Notes: generated from the sequence alone by a model not told the origin. 64,000 nucleotides of DNA from Streptomyces sp. DI166 (GCF_900091315.1 NZ_FLSP01000026.1:1-64000); one strand, 5' to 3'; counted from the first letter of the stretch, positions 28,514 to 36,738 are shown. Translations and numbers: made by a program.

Positions 28514-28911
28514 ACGACCAGGGCGGGGACAGTGCGCTGCATGCGCAGGGCGTCGACGGACTCGGCGAGCAGTTCGTACTCGGTGGTGTCGTCGCTGGTG
28601 GCGATCCGGATCAGCCGTCCGGCGGCCAACTGCCCGGCGACCAGGTCCTGCTGGCCGGCGTCGGCACACCAGGCGCGCAGTACCGCGGGGACGTCGGGGA
28701 CGGTCCCGGCGACCGGGACGAGGGCGCCGGCCGGGAAGTGCTCGGTCTCGGGCTGCGGGTCTAATCGCTCGGCGATCCAGGTCGCCCGGTCCCGTAACCA
28801 CCACAGGGCGAGGGCCAGTGTGGGGGCCCGGTAGGTGCCGAGCGGCACCCCGATACGCCGGCCGCCGCAGGTGCCGTACGCGGTGACATGGCACAGAAAT
28901 TCGTCGTGCAC
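28501..28911 (-). CDS. hypothetical protein with two TTA codons
   Basis: A 136-residue soluble protein with no recognised domain. Its pattern (LCHVTAYGTCGGRRIGVPLG at the start) is seen in small Streptomyces-specific proteins of unknown function. Leucines 39 and 50 are both encoded by TTA (28795-28797 and 28762-28764 on the complement), so translation should need the bldA tRNA and occur late in growth. The GTG start lies at 28911. The last codons and the stop fall inside a 41-bp tandem repeat, which suggests recent rearrangement at the 3' end. Confidence 0.6.
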   Translation of the reverse strand: MHDEFLCHVTAYGTCGGRRIGVPLGTYRAPTLALALWWLRDRATWIAERLDPQPETEHFPAGALVPVAGTVPDVPAVLRAWCADAGQQDLVAGQLAAGRLIRIATSDDTTEYELLAESVDALRMQRTVPALVVPVG

Positions 28912-29102
28912 GTCTCACTCCCCCGTGACGCCGGCCCCGGAGCCGGGCCTCGCTTCCCGTGCGGTGCGTGATCAGCTCTTCGCTCCGCGTGAGGGCCACT
29001 CTTGAGTTGAGTATGTTCACTACTGAATCACTGTCACCATGACTTTCCGGCCAGTCTCCTGGCATATTCCGGAAGATCACTGGCCGAAAGCGCCCTGGGG
29101 AA

Positions 29103-29147
29103 CGGGGGTTCCCGGTGACGGTCACCGCCCGTCACCGGGAACCCCCG
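29103..29147 (-). terminator. strong hairpin terminator after the aldo/keto reductase
   Basis: A perfect 18-bp inverted repeat (29103-29120 with 29130-29147) around a 9-base loop, nine bases beyond the stop of the minus-strand gene at 29156. The stem begins CGGGGGTTCC. It is the strongest hairpin I found in the window. Confidence 0.85.
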
Positions 29148-29155
29148 GGTATGGC

Positions 29156-30148
29156 CTACGACTTGATGACCGCGTCGATACGGGCCAGCTCCTCGGCGTC
29201 GAAGTCGAGGTTGTTGATGGCGGCGACGCTGTCCTCGATCTGCCGCGCGCTGCTGGCACCGACGAGCGCGGAGGTCACCCGGCCCCCGCGCAGCACCCAG
29301 GCGAGCGCCATCTGCGCCAGCGACTGGCCGCGCGCACCGGCGATCTCGTTCAGCTCGCGGAGCTTGCCCACCAGGTCCTCGGTGAGCGCGTCGGAGTTCA
29401 GGAAGGGGCTGTCGCTCGCGGCCCGCGAACCCTCGGGGATGCCGTCGAGGTAGCGGGAGGTCAGCACGCCCTGCTCCAGCGGGGAGTAGACGATCGAGCC
29501 GACCTGGAGCTCGTCCAGGGCGTCCAGCAGGCCCTCGTCCTCCGGGCGCCGGTCGAGCATGGAGTAGCGCGGCTGGTGGATCAGCAGCGGCGTGCCCAGC
29601 TCGCCGAGGATACGGGCCGCCTCCCGGGTCTGCTCCGCGGAGTAGTTGGAGACGCCGACGTAGAGCGCCTTGCCCTGCTGCACGGCCGAGTGCAGCGCGC
29701 CCATCGTCTCCTCCAGCGGAGTCTCCGGGTCGGGGCGGTGCGAGTAGAAGATGTCGACGTAGTCCAGGCCCATCCGCTGCAGGCTCTGGTCCAGCGAGGA
29801 CAGGACGTACTTGCGCGAGCCCCACTCGCCGTACGGGCCGGGCCACATCAGGTATCCGGCCTTGGTGGAGATGACGAGTTCGTCGCGGTACGGCGCGAAG
29901 TCCGCCTTCAGCGCCTCGCCGAGCGCGGACTCGGCCGCGCCGGGCGGCGGGCCGTAGTTGTTGGCCAGGTCGAAGTGGGTGACCCCGAGGTCGAAGGCGC
30001 GGCGCAGGATCGCGCGCTGCGTGTCGACCGGGCGGTCCGGACCGAAGTTGTGCCACAGGCCGAGGGAGAGGGCGGGCAGCTTCAGGCCGCTGCGTCCGGT
30101 GCGCCGGTAGGGCATGTCCGCGTAGCGGTCGGGGTGTGCGGTGTACAA
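29156..30148 (-). CDS. aldo/keto reductase (YghZ/glyceraldehyde 3-phosphate reductase type)
   Basis: A 330-residue TIM-barrel reductase matching the YghZ subfamily: HPDRYADMPYRRTGRSGL at the N-terminus, LSLGLWHNFG, FDLANNYGPPPGAAE (catalytic Asp and Tyr), VISTKAGYLMWPGPYG (catalytic Lys), and the C-terminal TSALVGASSARQIED. YghZ reduces L-glyceraldehyde 3-phosphate and methylglyoxal with NADPH. The TTG start is kept because the residues between it and Met12 align with the E. coli N-terminus and GGAG lies five bases upstream. It is divergent from a LysR gene that may regulate it. Confidence 0.88.
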   Translation of the reverse strand: MYTAHPDRYADMPYRRTGRSGLKLPALSLGLWHNFGPDRPVDTQRAILRRAFDLGVTHFDLANNYGPPPGAAESALGEALKADFAPYRDELVISTKAGYLMWPGPYGEWGSRKYVLSSLDQSLQRMGLDYVDIFYSHRPDPETPLEETMGALHSAVQQGKALYVGVSNYSAEQTREAARILGELGTPLLIHQPRYSMLDRRPEDEGLLDALDELQVGSIVYSPLEQGVLTSRYLDGIPEGSRAASDSPFLNSDALTEDLVGKLRELNEIAGARGQSLAQMALAWVLRGGRVTSALVGASSARQIEDSVAAINNLDFDAEELARIDAVIKS

Positions 30149-30286
30149 CGCGACTCCAGATGAGTGGGCACGAGGGGAAGCGGGTTCAGACGCGTTCCCT
30201 TGGGACCGGTCTCCACTCTTTCGTGACCTGTGGGCATTGGTCCAACAGAAGAATCCGATGGAATTCAGCGCTTAGGCTTCTCAGTC

Positions 30287-31186
30287 ATGGAACTGCGCCA
30301 TCTCCAGCACTTCGTCGCGGTCGCCGAGGACCAGCATTTCACCCGGGCCGCCGAACGCCTCATGGTCTCCCAGTCCGGCCTGTCGGCCTCGATCCGTTCC
30401 CTGGAGCGGGAGCTGCAGACCCCGCTGTTCGTGCGGACGACGCGCAGTGTGACGCTGACCCCGGCCGGGCGGGCGCTGCTGGGCGAGGCGGAGCGGATCC
30501 TGGCGCAGGTGCGCTCGGCCCACGAGGCGGTCGCCGCGGTACAGGGCGTGCTGCGCGGCATGCTCGCGCTGGGCTCCGAGCAGTGCATAGCCGGGGTGCA
30601 TGTGGCGGGGCTGCTGGCCGCGTTCCGGCGGCGCCATCCGGACGTGGAGATCTGTCTGCGGCAGGCGGGCTCGGGGGCGCTGGAGGAGGAGGTGGCGGCG
30701 GGCCGTCTGGACCTGGCGTTCGCGGTGCGTACGGCCCAGCAGCCGGCGGACCAGTTGCGCGCCGTACCGCTGACCAGTGAGCCGATGACGGTGCTGTGCC
30801 ACCCCAGTCACCGGCTCGCCGCCGCCGGGGCCCCGGTCACCGTGGAGGAGCTGGGCGGCGAGGTGTTCGTGGACTTCCACCCGGACTGGGGGCCGCGCCG
30901 CACCACCGACGCGGCGTTCGCCGCCGCCGGGGTCCGCCGGTCGGTCGCCCTGGAGGTGAACGACGTGCACAGCCTGCTGGACCTGGTGGACGAGAACCTC
31001 GGTATCGCCGTCGTCCCGCGCCACTTCCGGCACAAGCGCCGGTCACTGACCGCCGTGCCCGTGAAGGGCACCGACGAACGGGTCTACGAGACGGTCGCGC
31101 TGCTTCCTCCCCCGCAGGCCACCAGTCCGGCGGCGCGCGCGCTCATGGAACTGCTCGCGGCGGAGGGCGACGGACGGGACGCGTGA
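30287..31186 (+). CDS. LysR family transcriptional regulator
   Basis: A 299-residue regulator. The N-terminal winged HTH (MELRHLQHFVAVAEDQHFTR, ERLMVSQSGLSASIRSLE) is followed by the linker helix and a periplasmic-binding-like effector domain (about 90-295). It is divergent from the aldo/keto reductase across 138 bases, the usual LysR layout, so it probably controls that gene in response to an unknown small molecule. ATG 30287 gives the standard MELRHL start. Confidence 0.9.
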   Translation: MELRHLQHFVAVAEDQHFTRAAERLMVSQSGLSASIRSLERELQTPLFVRTTRSVTLTPAGRALLGEAERILAQVRSAHEAVAAVQGVLRGMLALGSEQCIAGVHVAGLLAAFRRRHPDVEICLRQAGSGALEEEVAAGRLDLAFAVRTAQQPADQLRAVPLTSEPMTVLCHPSHRLAAAGAPVTVEELGGEVFVDFHPDWGPRRTTDAAFAAAGVRRSVALEVNDVHSLLDLVDENLGIAVVPRHFRHKRRSLTAVPVKGTDERVYETVALLPPPQATSPAARALMELLAAEGDGRDA

Positions 31187-31213
31187 GCGGCGCCCGTGCG
31201 CGATGGTGGAGCC

Positions 31214-31723
31214 ATGCATGCCAAGGACATCCTCATCGACGGCTACGGCCGCATCCAGGAAGAAGTCCACGCCACCGTCGAGGGCCTGGATCCCGACGAC
31301 CTCAACGCCCGGCCGGGCCCGGCGGCCAATTCCATCAGCTGGCTGGTCTGGCACCTCACCCGGGTGCAGGACGACCACATCGCCGACGCCTTCGGTCTGG
31401 AGCAGGTGTGGCTCGCCCAGGACTTCCACAAGACCTTCGGCCTCGACCTGCCCCCGCACGACACCGGCTACGGCCACTCCCCGGCGAAGGTCGCCAAGGT
31501 GCGGGCCGACTCCGGTGACCTGCTGACCGGGTACTACGACGCCGTGCACGCCCGGACCCTCGGCGCGCTGCGGGAGCTGGCCGCCAAGGATCTGGAGCGC
31601 GTGGTGGACGAGCGGTGGGACCCGCCGGTCACGCTGGGCGTGCGGCTGGTGAGCGTCCTGTCCGACGACCTTCAGCACATCGGACAGGCCGCCTACGTGC
31701 GCGGGCTGCTTCAGGCGGAGTAG
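31214..31723 (+). CDS. DinB family protein (DUF664)
   Basis: A 169-residue four-helix-bundle protein of the DinB/mycothiol-dependent transferase group. It starts [19 protein letters not shown] and carries metal-site histidines in [15 protein letters not shown] and [14 protein letters not shown]. Relatives are bacillithiol- or mycothiol-S-transferases, but the substrate is unknown. It converges on the adenosine deaminase gene and overlaps it by 13 bases. Confidence 0.85.
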   Translation: MHAKDILIDGYGRIQEEVHATVEGLDPDDLNARPGPAANSISWLVWHLTRVQDDHIADAFGLEQVWLAQDFHKTFGLDLPPHDTGYGHSPAKVAKVRADSGDLLTGYYDAVHARTLGALRELAAKDLERVVDERWDPPVTLGVRLVSVLSDDLQHIGQAAYVRGLLQAE

Positions 31724-32775
31724 CCCGGCAGGACGACGTCCTCGATGAGGGCCTTGCGCTCGTCGAACGGGATGAACGCGCTCTTGACGGCGTTCACGGT
31801 GACGGTGCGCAGGTCCTCCACCGTCCAGCCCGCCTGCTCGACCAGCAGGGACATCTCACGGGTCATCGTGGTGCCGGAGACCAGACGGTTGTCGGTGTTG
31901 AGAGTGACCCGGAAGCCCAGCTCCTTCAGAGCGGTGATCGGGTGCTCGGCTATGGAGGTGGCGGCGCCGGTCTGGAGGTTGGAGGTGGGGCACATCTCCA
32001 GGGCGATCCGGCGGTCGCGCACCCAGCCGGCGAGGCGGCCGAGCTTGCCGTCGACGATGTCGTCGGTGATGCGCACCCCGTGGCCGAGGCGCTGGGCGCC
32101 GCAGATCTGCACGGCCTGGTGGATGCTGGACAGTCCGTCGGCCTCACCGGCGTGGATGGTGAAGGGGACGTTCTCGCGGCGCAGGTGCTCGAAGGCGGCC
32201 AGGTGGTCGGCGGCCGGGAAACCGGCCTCGGCACCGGCGATGTCGAAGCCGACGACACCGGCGTCCCGGAAGGCGACGGCCTGGTCGGCGGCCTCGCGCA
32301 CCCGGTCGAACATCCGCATGCCGCACAGCAGGGTGCCCACCCGCACCGGGGTACCGGCGGCAGCGGCCTTCGCCATACCGGCGGCCAGGCCCTCCTGGAC
32401 GGTCTCGACGACCTCGGCGAGGGAGAGGCCCTTGCGGGTGTTCAGCTCGGGGGCGTAGCGGACCTCGGCGTAGACGACGCCGTCTGCGGCCAGGTCCAGC
32501 ACGTACTCCTCGGCGGTGCGCAGCAGGCCCTCGCGGGTCTGCATCACGGCGAGGGTGTGCTCGAAGGTGGCGATGTAGCGGACCAGGTCACCGGAGTTCG
32601 CGGCCTCGAAGAACCAGGCGGCCAGCTCGTCGGGGTCGGTGGTGGGCAGGGTGTGGCCGACCTCGGCGGCGAGCTCGACCAGGGTGGCGGGGCGCAGTCC
32701 GCCGTCGAGGTGGTCGTGCAGGACGGCCTTGGGGAGGCGGCGGATCGCTTCGATGTCTACGCGCGTAGCGGTCAT
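31711..32775 (-). CDS. add: adenosine deaminase
   Basis: A 354-residue zinc hydrolase that converts adenosine to inosine in purine salvage. Metal and catalytic residues are present: HDHLDGG (HxH) at the N-terminus, [10 protein letters not shown] (zinc His and catalytic Glu), LGHGVRI, and the C-terminal VTLNTDN with its aspartates. The length is typical. AGGAAAG precedes the ATG. A VOC gene lies 50 bases upstream on the same strand and may share its transcript. Confidence 0.93.
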   Translation of the reverse strand: MTATRVDIEAIRRLPKAVLHDHLDGGLRPATLVELAAEVGHTLPTTDPDELAAWFFEAANSGDLVRYIATFEHTLAVMQTREGLLRTAEEYVLDLAADGVVYAEVRYAPELNTRKGLSLAEVVETVQEGLAAGMAKAAAAGTPVRVGTLLCGMRMFDRVREAADQAVAFRDAGVVGFDIAGAEAGFPAADHLAAFEHLRRENVPFTIHAGEADGLSSIHQAVQICGAQRLGHGVRITDDIVDGKLGRLAGWVRDRRIALEMCPTSNLQTGAATSIAEHPITALKELGFRVTLNTDNRLVSGTTMTREMSLLVEQAGWTVEDLRTVTVNAVKSAFIPFDERKALIEDVVLPGYSA

Positions 32776-32825
32776 GGCGGGTCTTTCCTTGGGCGAGGGT
32801 TGCGGAAGGCTGCGGAGTGAGGAGG

Positions 32826-33212
32826 TCAGCGGGCGGGCTGGAGGAGGTCCCAGCGGTTGCCGTACAGGTCCCGGAAGACGGCGACCGAGCCGTAGGGCTC
32901 GTGGCGCGGCTCCTCCAGGAAGGTCACGCCAGCGGCGAGCATCCGGGCGCGGTCGCGGGCGAAGTCGTCGGTGTGCAGGAAGAAGCCGACACGCCCACCG
33001 GTCTGGTCACCGACCCGGGTGCGCTGCCCGTCGCCCTTGGCGCGGGCCAGCAGCAGCGCGGCGCCGCCGTCACCGGGGCTCACGACGACCCAGCGGGAGC
33101 CGTCGGGGCGCGGGGCGTCCTCGACGAGACGGAAACCGAGGGCCTCGGTGTAGAAGCGGATCGCCTCGTCGTAGTCGTCGACGACGAGGGTGACCAGGGC
33201 GATACGGCTCAT
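32826..33212 (-). CDS. VOC family (glyoxalase-like) protein
   Basis: A 128-residue single-domain VOC protein: [53 protein letters not shown] and [19 protein letters not shown]. The final motif resembles lactoylglutathione lyase-like and antibiotic-binding members. The substrate is unknown. A strong GGAAGG site precedes the ATG. The adenosine deaminase lies downstream on the same strand. Confidence 0.88.
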   Translation of the reverse strand: MSRIALVTLVVDDYDEAIRFYTEALGFRLVEDAPRPDGSRWVVVSPGDGGAALLLARAKGDGQRTRVGDQTGGRVGFFLHTDDFARDRARMLAAGVTFLEEPRHEPYGSVAVFRDLYGNRWDLLQPAR

Positions 33213-33276
33213 CGATGCCTTCCGGAGGTGTGATTGACGGGAGAGGTTATACGTAAAACCCGACGGGCGCCAGTCA

Positions 33277-33360
33277 CCTGCGGTACGGACCTCCGGGAGC
33301 GCGCCGATCGCCTGCGGTACGGACCTCCCGGAGCGCGCCGATCGCCTGCCGCACGGACCC
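33277..33360. repeat. 34-bp tandem repeat, 2.5 copies
   Basis: CCTGCGGTACGGACCTCC begins a 34-bp unit at 33277 and again at 33311 (one base differs). A decayed partial copy runs from 33345 to 33360. It fills part of the 263-base gap between the VOC and PPOX-type genes, which holds no gene. Confidence 0.65.
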
Positions 33361-33475
33361 CCGCAACCCCGCCCGACACCCGCCGCACAGACCCCTGGAC
33401 CTAGGACTCCGGGCCGGTCGAAGCCGGGTCCCGGGCCCGATCCGCGCCGTCCGCTCCCCAGGTACCGTCCGCCCC

Positions 33476-33934
33476 ATGAAGATCACCAGAACGCCCCGCA
33501 CGCCCGAGCGGCGCAAGCGCGATCTCCTGCGCCGGCTGGAGACGGAGATGGACATCTGGGTGGCCACGGCCGACGCCGACGGGGTGCCGTGTCTGGTCCC
33601 GCTCTGGTTCGTCCGGCACGAGGAGTGCCTGTGGCTGGCGACCCGGCCGGCCACCCCGACCGGCCGCAATCTGCGCGAGGGCCGCCGGGCCCGGCTGGCT
33701 CTCGGTGACACCCTGGACGTGGTGCTGATCGACGGCGACGCGGAGATGTACGGCGTGGACGAGGTGCCCGCCGACGCTGCGGCGGCGTTCCTCGCGAAGA
33801 CGGGCTGGGACCCCCGGGCCGACGAGGCGCCGTACGTCTTCTTCCGGGTGCGTCCGCGCACGGTGCAGGCGCGCAACGGCGAGCACGAGATGCGCGGCCG
33901 GTTCCTGCTGCGGGACGGCAACTGGCTGGTGTGA
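33476..33934 (+). CDS. pyridoxamine 5'-phosphate oxidase-like flavin/F420-binding protein
   Basis: A 152-residue split-barrel protein: ETEMDIWVATADADGVPCLV, PLWFVRHEECLWLATRPA, NLREGRRARLALGDTLDVVL. This pattern is shared by actinobacterial PPOX-class proteins, which bind FMN or F420 and reduce small substrates. The substrate is unknown. There is no signal peptide. Confidence 0.82.
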   Translation: MKITRTPRTPERRKRDLLRRLETEMDIWVATADADGVPCLVPLWFVRHEECLWLATRPATPTGRNLREGRRARLALGDTLDVVLIDGDAEMYGVDEVPADAAAAFLAKTGWDPRADEAPYVFFRVRPRTVQARNGEHEMRGRFLLRDGNWLV

Positions 33935-34046
33935 GCCGGGTGTTCCGGAGGACGTCATTCTCCTCGTGCACGGGAGTTACCAGGGAGTAATCCCCGGTGG
34001 TTTGATGTGCGGCGCCACTCCACCCCCCTCACCCTCAGGAGATCCC

Positions 34047-35030
34047 GTGACGCTCTTCGCACAGCGCCGTGCACAGGGCTCGGCCGTGCTCGTCCTCGCG
34101 CTCGCCGCCGCCGCGCTGTCCGGTACGACGCCCGCGGTGGCGGCCGCTCCGGCGCCGGAGCTGAAGGTGTTGTCGTACAACACCTTCCTCTTCAGCAAGA
34201 CGCTCTACCCGAACTGGGGCCAGGACCACCGCGCCGCCGAGATCGTCAGGACGCCGTTCTTCCAGGGCAACGACGTGGTGGTGCTGCAGGAGGCGTTCGA
34301 CAACTCCTCCTCGGACGCGCTGAAGTCCGCGGCGGCGGGCGCGTACCCGTACCAGACGCCGGTGGTGGGGCGCAGCAAGTCCGGGTGGGACGCGACGGGC
34401 GGCGCCTACTCGGCGCTGACGCCGGAGGACGGCGGGGTCACGATCCTCAGCAGGTGGCCGATCCTGCGCAAGGAGCAGTACGTGTTCAAGGACGCGTGCG
34501 GGGCGGACTGGTGGTCCAACAAGGGGTTCGCGTACGTCGTTCTGAACGTGAACGGCACCAAGGTGCACGTCCTGGGCACGCACGCCCAGTCCACCGACCC
34601 CGGGTGCGGTGCCGGTGAGGCGGCCGCGATGCGCAGCCGTCAGTTCAGGGCGATCGACGCGTTCCTGGACGCCAAGAACATCCCGGCGGACGAACAGGTG
34701 CTGGTCGCCGGTGACATGAACGTCGACTCGCGCACCGCCGAGTACGGCACGATGCTCGCCGACGCGGGCCTGGTCGGCGCCGAGGAGCGCACCGGGCACC
34801 CGTACTCCTTCGACACCCGGGACAACTCCATAGCCCGGGACCGCTACCCGGACGACCCGCGCGAGGATCTGGACTACGTCCTGCACCGCGCGGGTCACGC
34901 CCGTCCGGCCGTGTGGAAGAACGACGTGGTCAAGGAGCAGAGCGCGCCCTGGACGGTGTCGAGTTGGGGCACCGAGTACACGTACACCAATCTGTCGGAC
35001 CACTACCCGGTGACGGGTTCCGCGGGTTGA
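34047..35030 (+). CDS. secreted sphingomyelin phosphodiesterase (sphingomyelinase C)
   Basis: A 327-residue protein. A signal peptide of about 32 residues (hydrophobic VLVLALAAAALSG, cleavage near VAAAP) is followed by an endonuclease/exonuclease/phosphatase fold: LSYNTFLF, VVVLQEAFDN (metal-binding Glu), LGTHAQSTD, VLVAGDMNVDS and the catalytic His in LSDHYPVTG. Length and motifs match bacterial neutral sphingomyelinases, including the S. griseocarneus enzyme, which cut sphingomyelin to ceramide and phosphocholine. GTG 34047 has AGGAG upstream; earlier starts would spoil the signal peptide. Confidence 0.9.
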   Translation: MTLFAQRRAQGSAVLVLALAAAALSGTTPAVAAAPAPELKVLSYNTFLFSKTLYPNWGQDHRAAEIVRTPFFQGNDVVVLQEAFDNSSSDALKSAAAGAYPYQTPVVGRSKSGWDATGGAYSALTPEDGGVTILSRWPILRKEQYVFKDACGADWWSNKGFAYVVLNVNGTKVHVLGTHAQSTDPGCGAGEAAAMRSRQFRAIDAFLDAKNIPADEQVLVAGDMNVDSRTAEYGTMLADAGLVGAEERTGHPYSFDTRDNSIARDRYPDDPREDLDYVLHRAGHARPAVWKNDVVKEQSAPWTVSSWGTEYTYTNLSDHYPVTGSAG

Positions 35031-35078
35031 TGTGCGGTGGGCGCGGCGCCGAGCCGCGCCCACCGCTGTCGGACCGGC

Positions 35079-35636
35079 TCAGCTCGCCGCGGCCAGCACC
35101 GCGGGACGGACGCCGAGGGCCAGCGAGAACTGGTCGGTGACCTGGGCCAGCGCCTCGGCGGAGGCCGGGGCCACGGTCAGGGTGCCGTCGTCGGCGACGG
35201 TGATGTCCTTGTCCAGGGTGAACCAGCCCGGGGTGATGTGGGCGGGTCCCATGGAGTTCAGGACGGGGCGCAGGGCGTAGTCGATGGCGAGGACATGGGC
35301 GGTGCTGCCGCCGGTGGCCAGCGGCAGCACCGTCTTGCCCGCGAGCGCGTACTGCGGGAGCAGGTCGAGCAGGGACTTCAGCAGCCCGGAGTAGGCCGCC
35401 TTGTAGACGGGCGTGCCGATCACGATCCCGTCCGCGCGCTCGAACAGGGCGGTGGTCTCGACGATCGCGGGGTGCCCGAAGTCGGCGCCGAGCAGCGCCT
35501 CGGCGGGCAGGGTGCGGACGTCGAGCGCTATGACCTCGTGGCCCTGGGCGCGCAGGCGGTCGTCGAGGTGGCGGAGCAGGCGGGCGGTGCGGGAGGTGGC
35601 GGAGGGGCTGCCGGAGACGGACAGAACGGTGGCCAT
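35079..35636 (-). CDS. ssuE: NAD(P)H-dependent FMN reductase (SsuE type)
   Basis: A 185-residue flavodoxin-like reductase: LSVSGSPSATSRTARLL binds phosphate of FMN, and GIVIGTPVYKAAYSGLLKSL and TVLPLATGGSTAHVLAIDYA are typical of SsuE/MsuE. It supplies reduced FMN to desulfonating monooxygenases under sulfur limitation. It is the last visible gene of a minus-strand unit that begins with a cysteine leader peptide (36378-36455). No SsuD-type monooxygenase remains in this unit, but the DszC/SfnB-like enzyme at 37281 could use the FMNH2. Confidence 0.88.
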   Translation of the reverse strand: MATVLSVSGSPSATSRTARLLRHLDDRLRAQGHEVIALDVRTLPAEALLGADFGHPAIVETTALFERADGIVIGTPVYKAAYSGLLKSLLDLLPQYALAGKTVLPLATGGSTAHVLAIDYALRPVLNSMGPAHITPGWFTLDKDITVADDGTLTVAPASAEALAQVTDQFSLALGVRPAVLAAAS

Positions 35637-35672
35637 GGGAAGGGAGACCTTTCGGGGAGTACGAGGGTGTGG

Positions 35673-36080
35673 TCAGGAGGCGTTCTTGGGCAGGCCGGGC
35701 GGGTTGATCTCCGACTTCTGCACGGCCTCGTCGGACAGGCCCCAGCGCTTCAGCACCTGGGCGTAGGTGCCGTTGTCGATGACCTCGTTGAGCGCGCCGG
35801 CGAGCGGTTCGGCCAGGCCGCTGTCCTTCTTGGTGGTGGCCGCGATGAGGCCCTGCAGGGTGGCGCCGGCGCCGGAGTAGGTGCCGACGACCTCGGTCTT
35901 GCCGGTGCTGGCGGCGTGGTAGGCGGCGGTATCGAAGAGCGGTGTGCAGCGGGCGAGTTCGGCGTGGGCGTTCTTGCCGTAGCGGGCGGAGTACTCCTCG
36001 CCGAGTTCCCTGATCAGGGGCCGCACCCGCGGGTCGGAGACGACGGTGCGCAGGAACGTCAGCTCGGGTGCGGAGGTCAT
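35673..36080 (-). pseudogene. in-frame chimera: acetyltransferase N-terminus joined to substrate-binding-protein C-terminus
   Basis: A 135-codon open frame that does not look like one family. Residues 1-49 (TFLRTVVSDPRVRPLIRELG, EEYSARYGKNAHAELARC) read as the start of a GNAT acetyltransferase. From about residue 50 (position near 35930) it reads as the end of a polar-amino-acid-type ABC substrate-binding protein: AAYHAASTGKTEVVG, ATTKKDSGLAEPLAGALNEV, DNGTYAQVLKRWGL. No signal peptide remains, so it cannot serve a transporter. The simplest explanation is an in-frame deletion that removed the genes between. It sits between the leader peptide and ssuE, and its ATG overlaps the stop of a 22-codon frame (ATGA). 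It is reported as a remnant; it may still be translated. Confidence 0.6.
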
Positions 36081-36145
36081 CGGCGCGCCGCCGAGGGGTG
36101 CCGGACGGCGCGGGCCGAGGGGATGTCGGGGTACTCCACGGGCAT
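36077..36145 (-). CDS. 22-residue small ORF coupled to the chimera
   Basis: ATG 36145 follows a GAAAGG ribosome site with an 8-base spacer, and its TGA overlaps the ATG of the next gene. The peptide reads MPVEYPDIPSARAV and then a basic end. It is either a translated coupling peptide or the remaining start of a deleted gene. It is too short for family assignment. Confidence 0.4.
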   Translation of the reverse strand: MPVEYPDIPSARAVRHPSAARR

Positions 36146-36377
36146 GGCGTTGGCCTTTCGGGGACGGGCGCACGCGGCAGCGGCACGGCGGCCTTGCGGC
36201 GGCGGGGCAGGGGTGACCGTCCGTCAGCGGGACGGGGACAGGAGTGGGCGCCGACGCCCGGCGCGGGGCATCGGGGAGAACGTCAGTGCCGCGGCAGCGC
36301 GGAGGAGAAGAAGAGGGCTCGACCCGGGAACGGGGGTCAGAGAGAGCGCGGGGCCGGTCGGGCGGCCCGGAGCCGCG

Positions 36378-36455
36378 TCAGGCGCAACACGCGGCGGACC
36401 ACACCCGACCGAAGTCGATGTGGTCGCGTGAGACCAGGTGCGGCTGGAGGTTCAT
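36378..36455 (-). CDS. cysteine leader peptide of the ssuE unit
   Basis: A 25-residue peptide reading MNLQPHLV then SRDHIDFGRVWSAACCA. It carries the R-x-H-[IV]-D-F signature and consecutive cysteines (ACCA, codons TGT TGC) just before the stop, as in the leader peptides found upstream of actinobacterial sulfur-assimilation operons. Cysteinyl-tRNA shortage should stall the ribosome on the Cys codons and change expression of the downstream genes. About 230 GC-rich bases separate it from the next start codon, enough for alternative RNA folds. Confidence 0.85.
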   Translation of the reverse strand: MNLQPHLVSRDHIDFGRVWSAACCA

Positions 36456-36461
36456 GCCCCC

Positions 36462-36491
36462 AATTGAGCAGGGCATTTCGCGTTCCGTCAA
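36462..36491 (-). promoter_or_regulatory. promoter of the minus-strand cysteine leader
   Basis: On the complement, TTGACG (36491-36486) is followed after 18 bases by TCAATT (36467-36462). The leader ATG comes six bases later (36455), so the transcript probably starts at or next to the ATG. The same spacing is seen at the divergent plus-strand leader. Confidence 0.6.
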
Positions 36492-36514
36492 GCTCGGGGC
36501 CTTCGTTCTCCACT

Positions 36515-36537
36515 TTTCCTATCGAGTTACTAGGAAA
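36515..36537. promoter_or_regulatory. TTTCCTA-N9-TAGGAAA inverted repeat between divergent leader promoters
   Basis: TTTCCTA (36515-36521) and TAGGAAA (36531-36537) form a 7-bp inverted repeat three bases upstream of the plus-strand -35 box. TAGGAA also occurs twice (38659-38664, 38668-38673) before the third leader peptide. It is a candidate site for a shared sulfur regulator. Confidence 0.55.
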
Positions 36538-36540
36538 GCA

Positions 36541-36570
36541 TTGACGGGAGCCGTGGGCGTTGCGCAGGAT
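36541..36570 (+). promoter_or_regulatory. promoter of the plus-strand cysteine leader
   Basis: TTGACG (36541-36546), an 18-base spacer and CAGGAT (36565-36570). The leader ATG at 36578 is only seven bases after the -10 box, which implies a leaderless transcript. Confidence 0.65.
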
Positions 36571-36577
36571 GGGGACC

Positions 36578-36661
36578 ATGCCCCACACGCAGCAACGACT
36601 CGTACGTCGTCGGCATGTCGACTTTGGTCACGTCGTCAGTGCCGCCTGCTGTCGCGCGTAA
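36578..36661 (+). CDS. cysteine leader peptide of the wHTH/flavoenzyme operon
   Basis: A 27-residue peptide reading MPHTQQRLV then RRRHVDFGHVVSAACCRA. The RRHVDF signature and the tandem Cys codons (TGC TGT, about 36648-36653) match the leader-peptide class preceding sulfur genes. The regulator ATG follows 77 bases after the stop. Ribosome stalling at the Cys codons would affect RNA folds that can mask the downstream ribosome site (see 36688-36730). Confidence 0.88.
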   Translation: MPHTQQRLVRRRHVDFGHVVSAACCRA

Positions 36662-36687
36662 GGCAAGCATCCGCGCTGCCGCTCCGC

Positions 36688-36730
36688 TCCTTCCTACCTG
36701 GGGTCACCCCCCTTCCTCGCTCCCGAAGGA
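36688..36730 (+). promoter_or_regulatory. candidate anti-Shine-Dalgarno elements downstream of the leader
   Basis: The regulator's ribosome site GAAGGA (36725-36730) can pair with CCTTC at 36711-36715 (5-bp stem, 9-base loop) or perfectly with TCCTTC at 36688-36693. These are alternative ways to hide the site and would suit cysteine-dependent attenuation. This is inferred from base pairing only. Confidence 0.45.
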
Positions 36731-36738
36731 CGAACGCC

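Noticed and set aside
25357..28764. Open frame of 1135 codons antisense to the kinase and FHA-ABC operon
   Set aside because: Compositional artefact. The sense strand encodes intact kinase and ABC motifs, and the antisense product is low-complexity Gly/Ala/Val.
33966..34046. Upstream extension of the sphingomyelinase frame
   Set aside because: It would place 27 extra residues before a clear signal peptide, and AGGAG sits exactly before GTG 34047.
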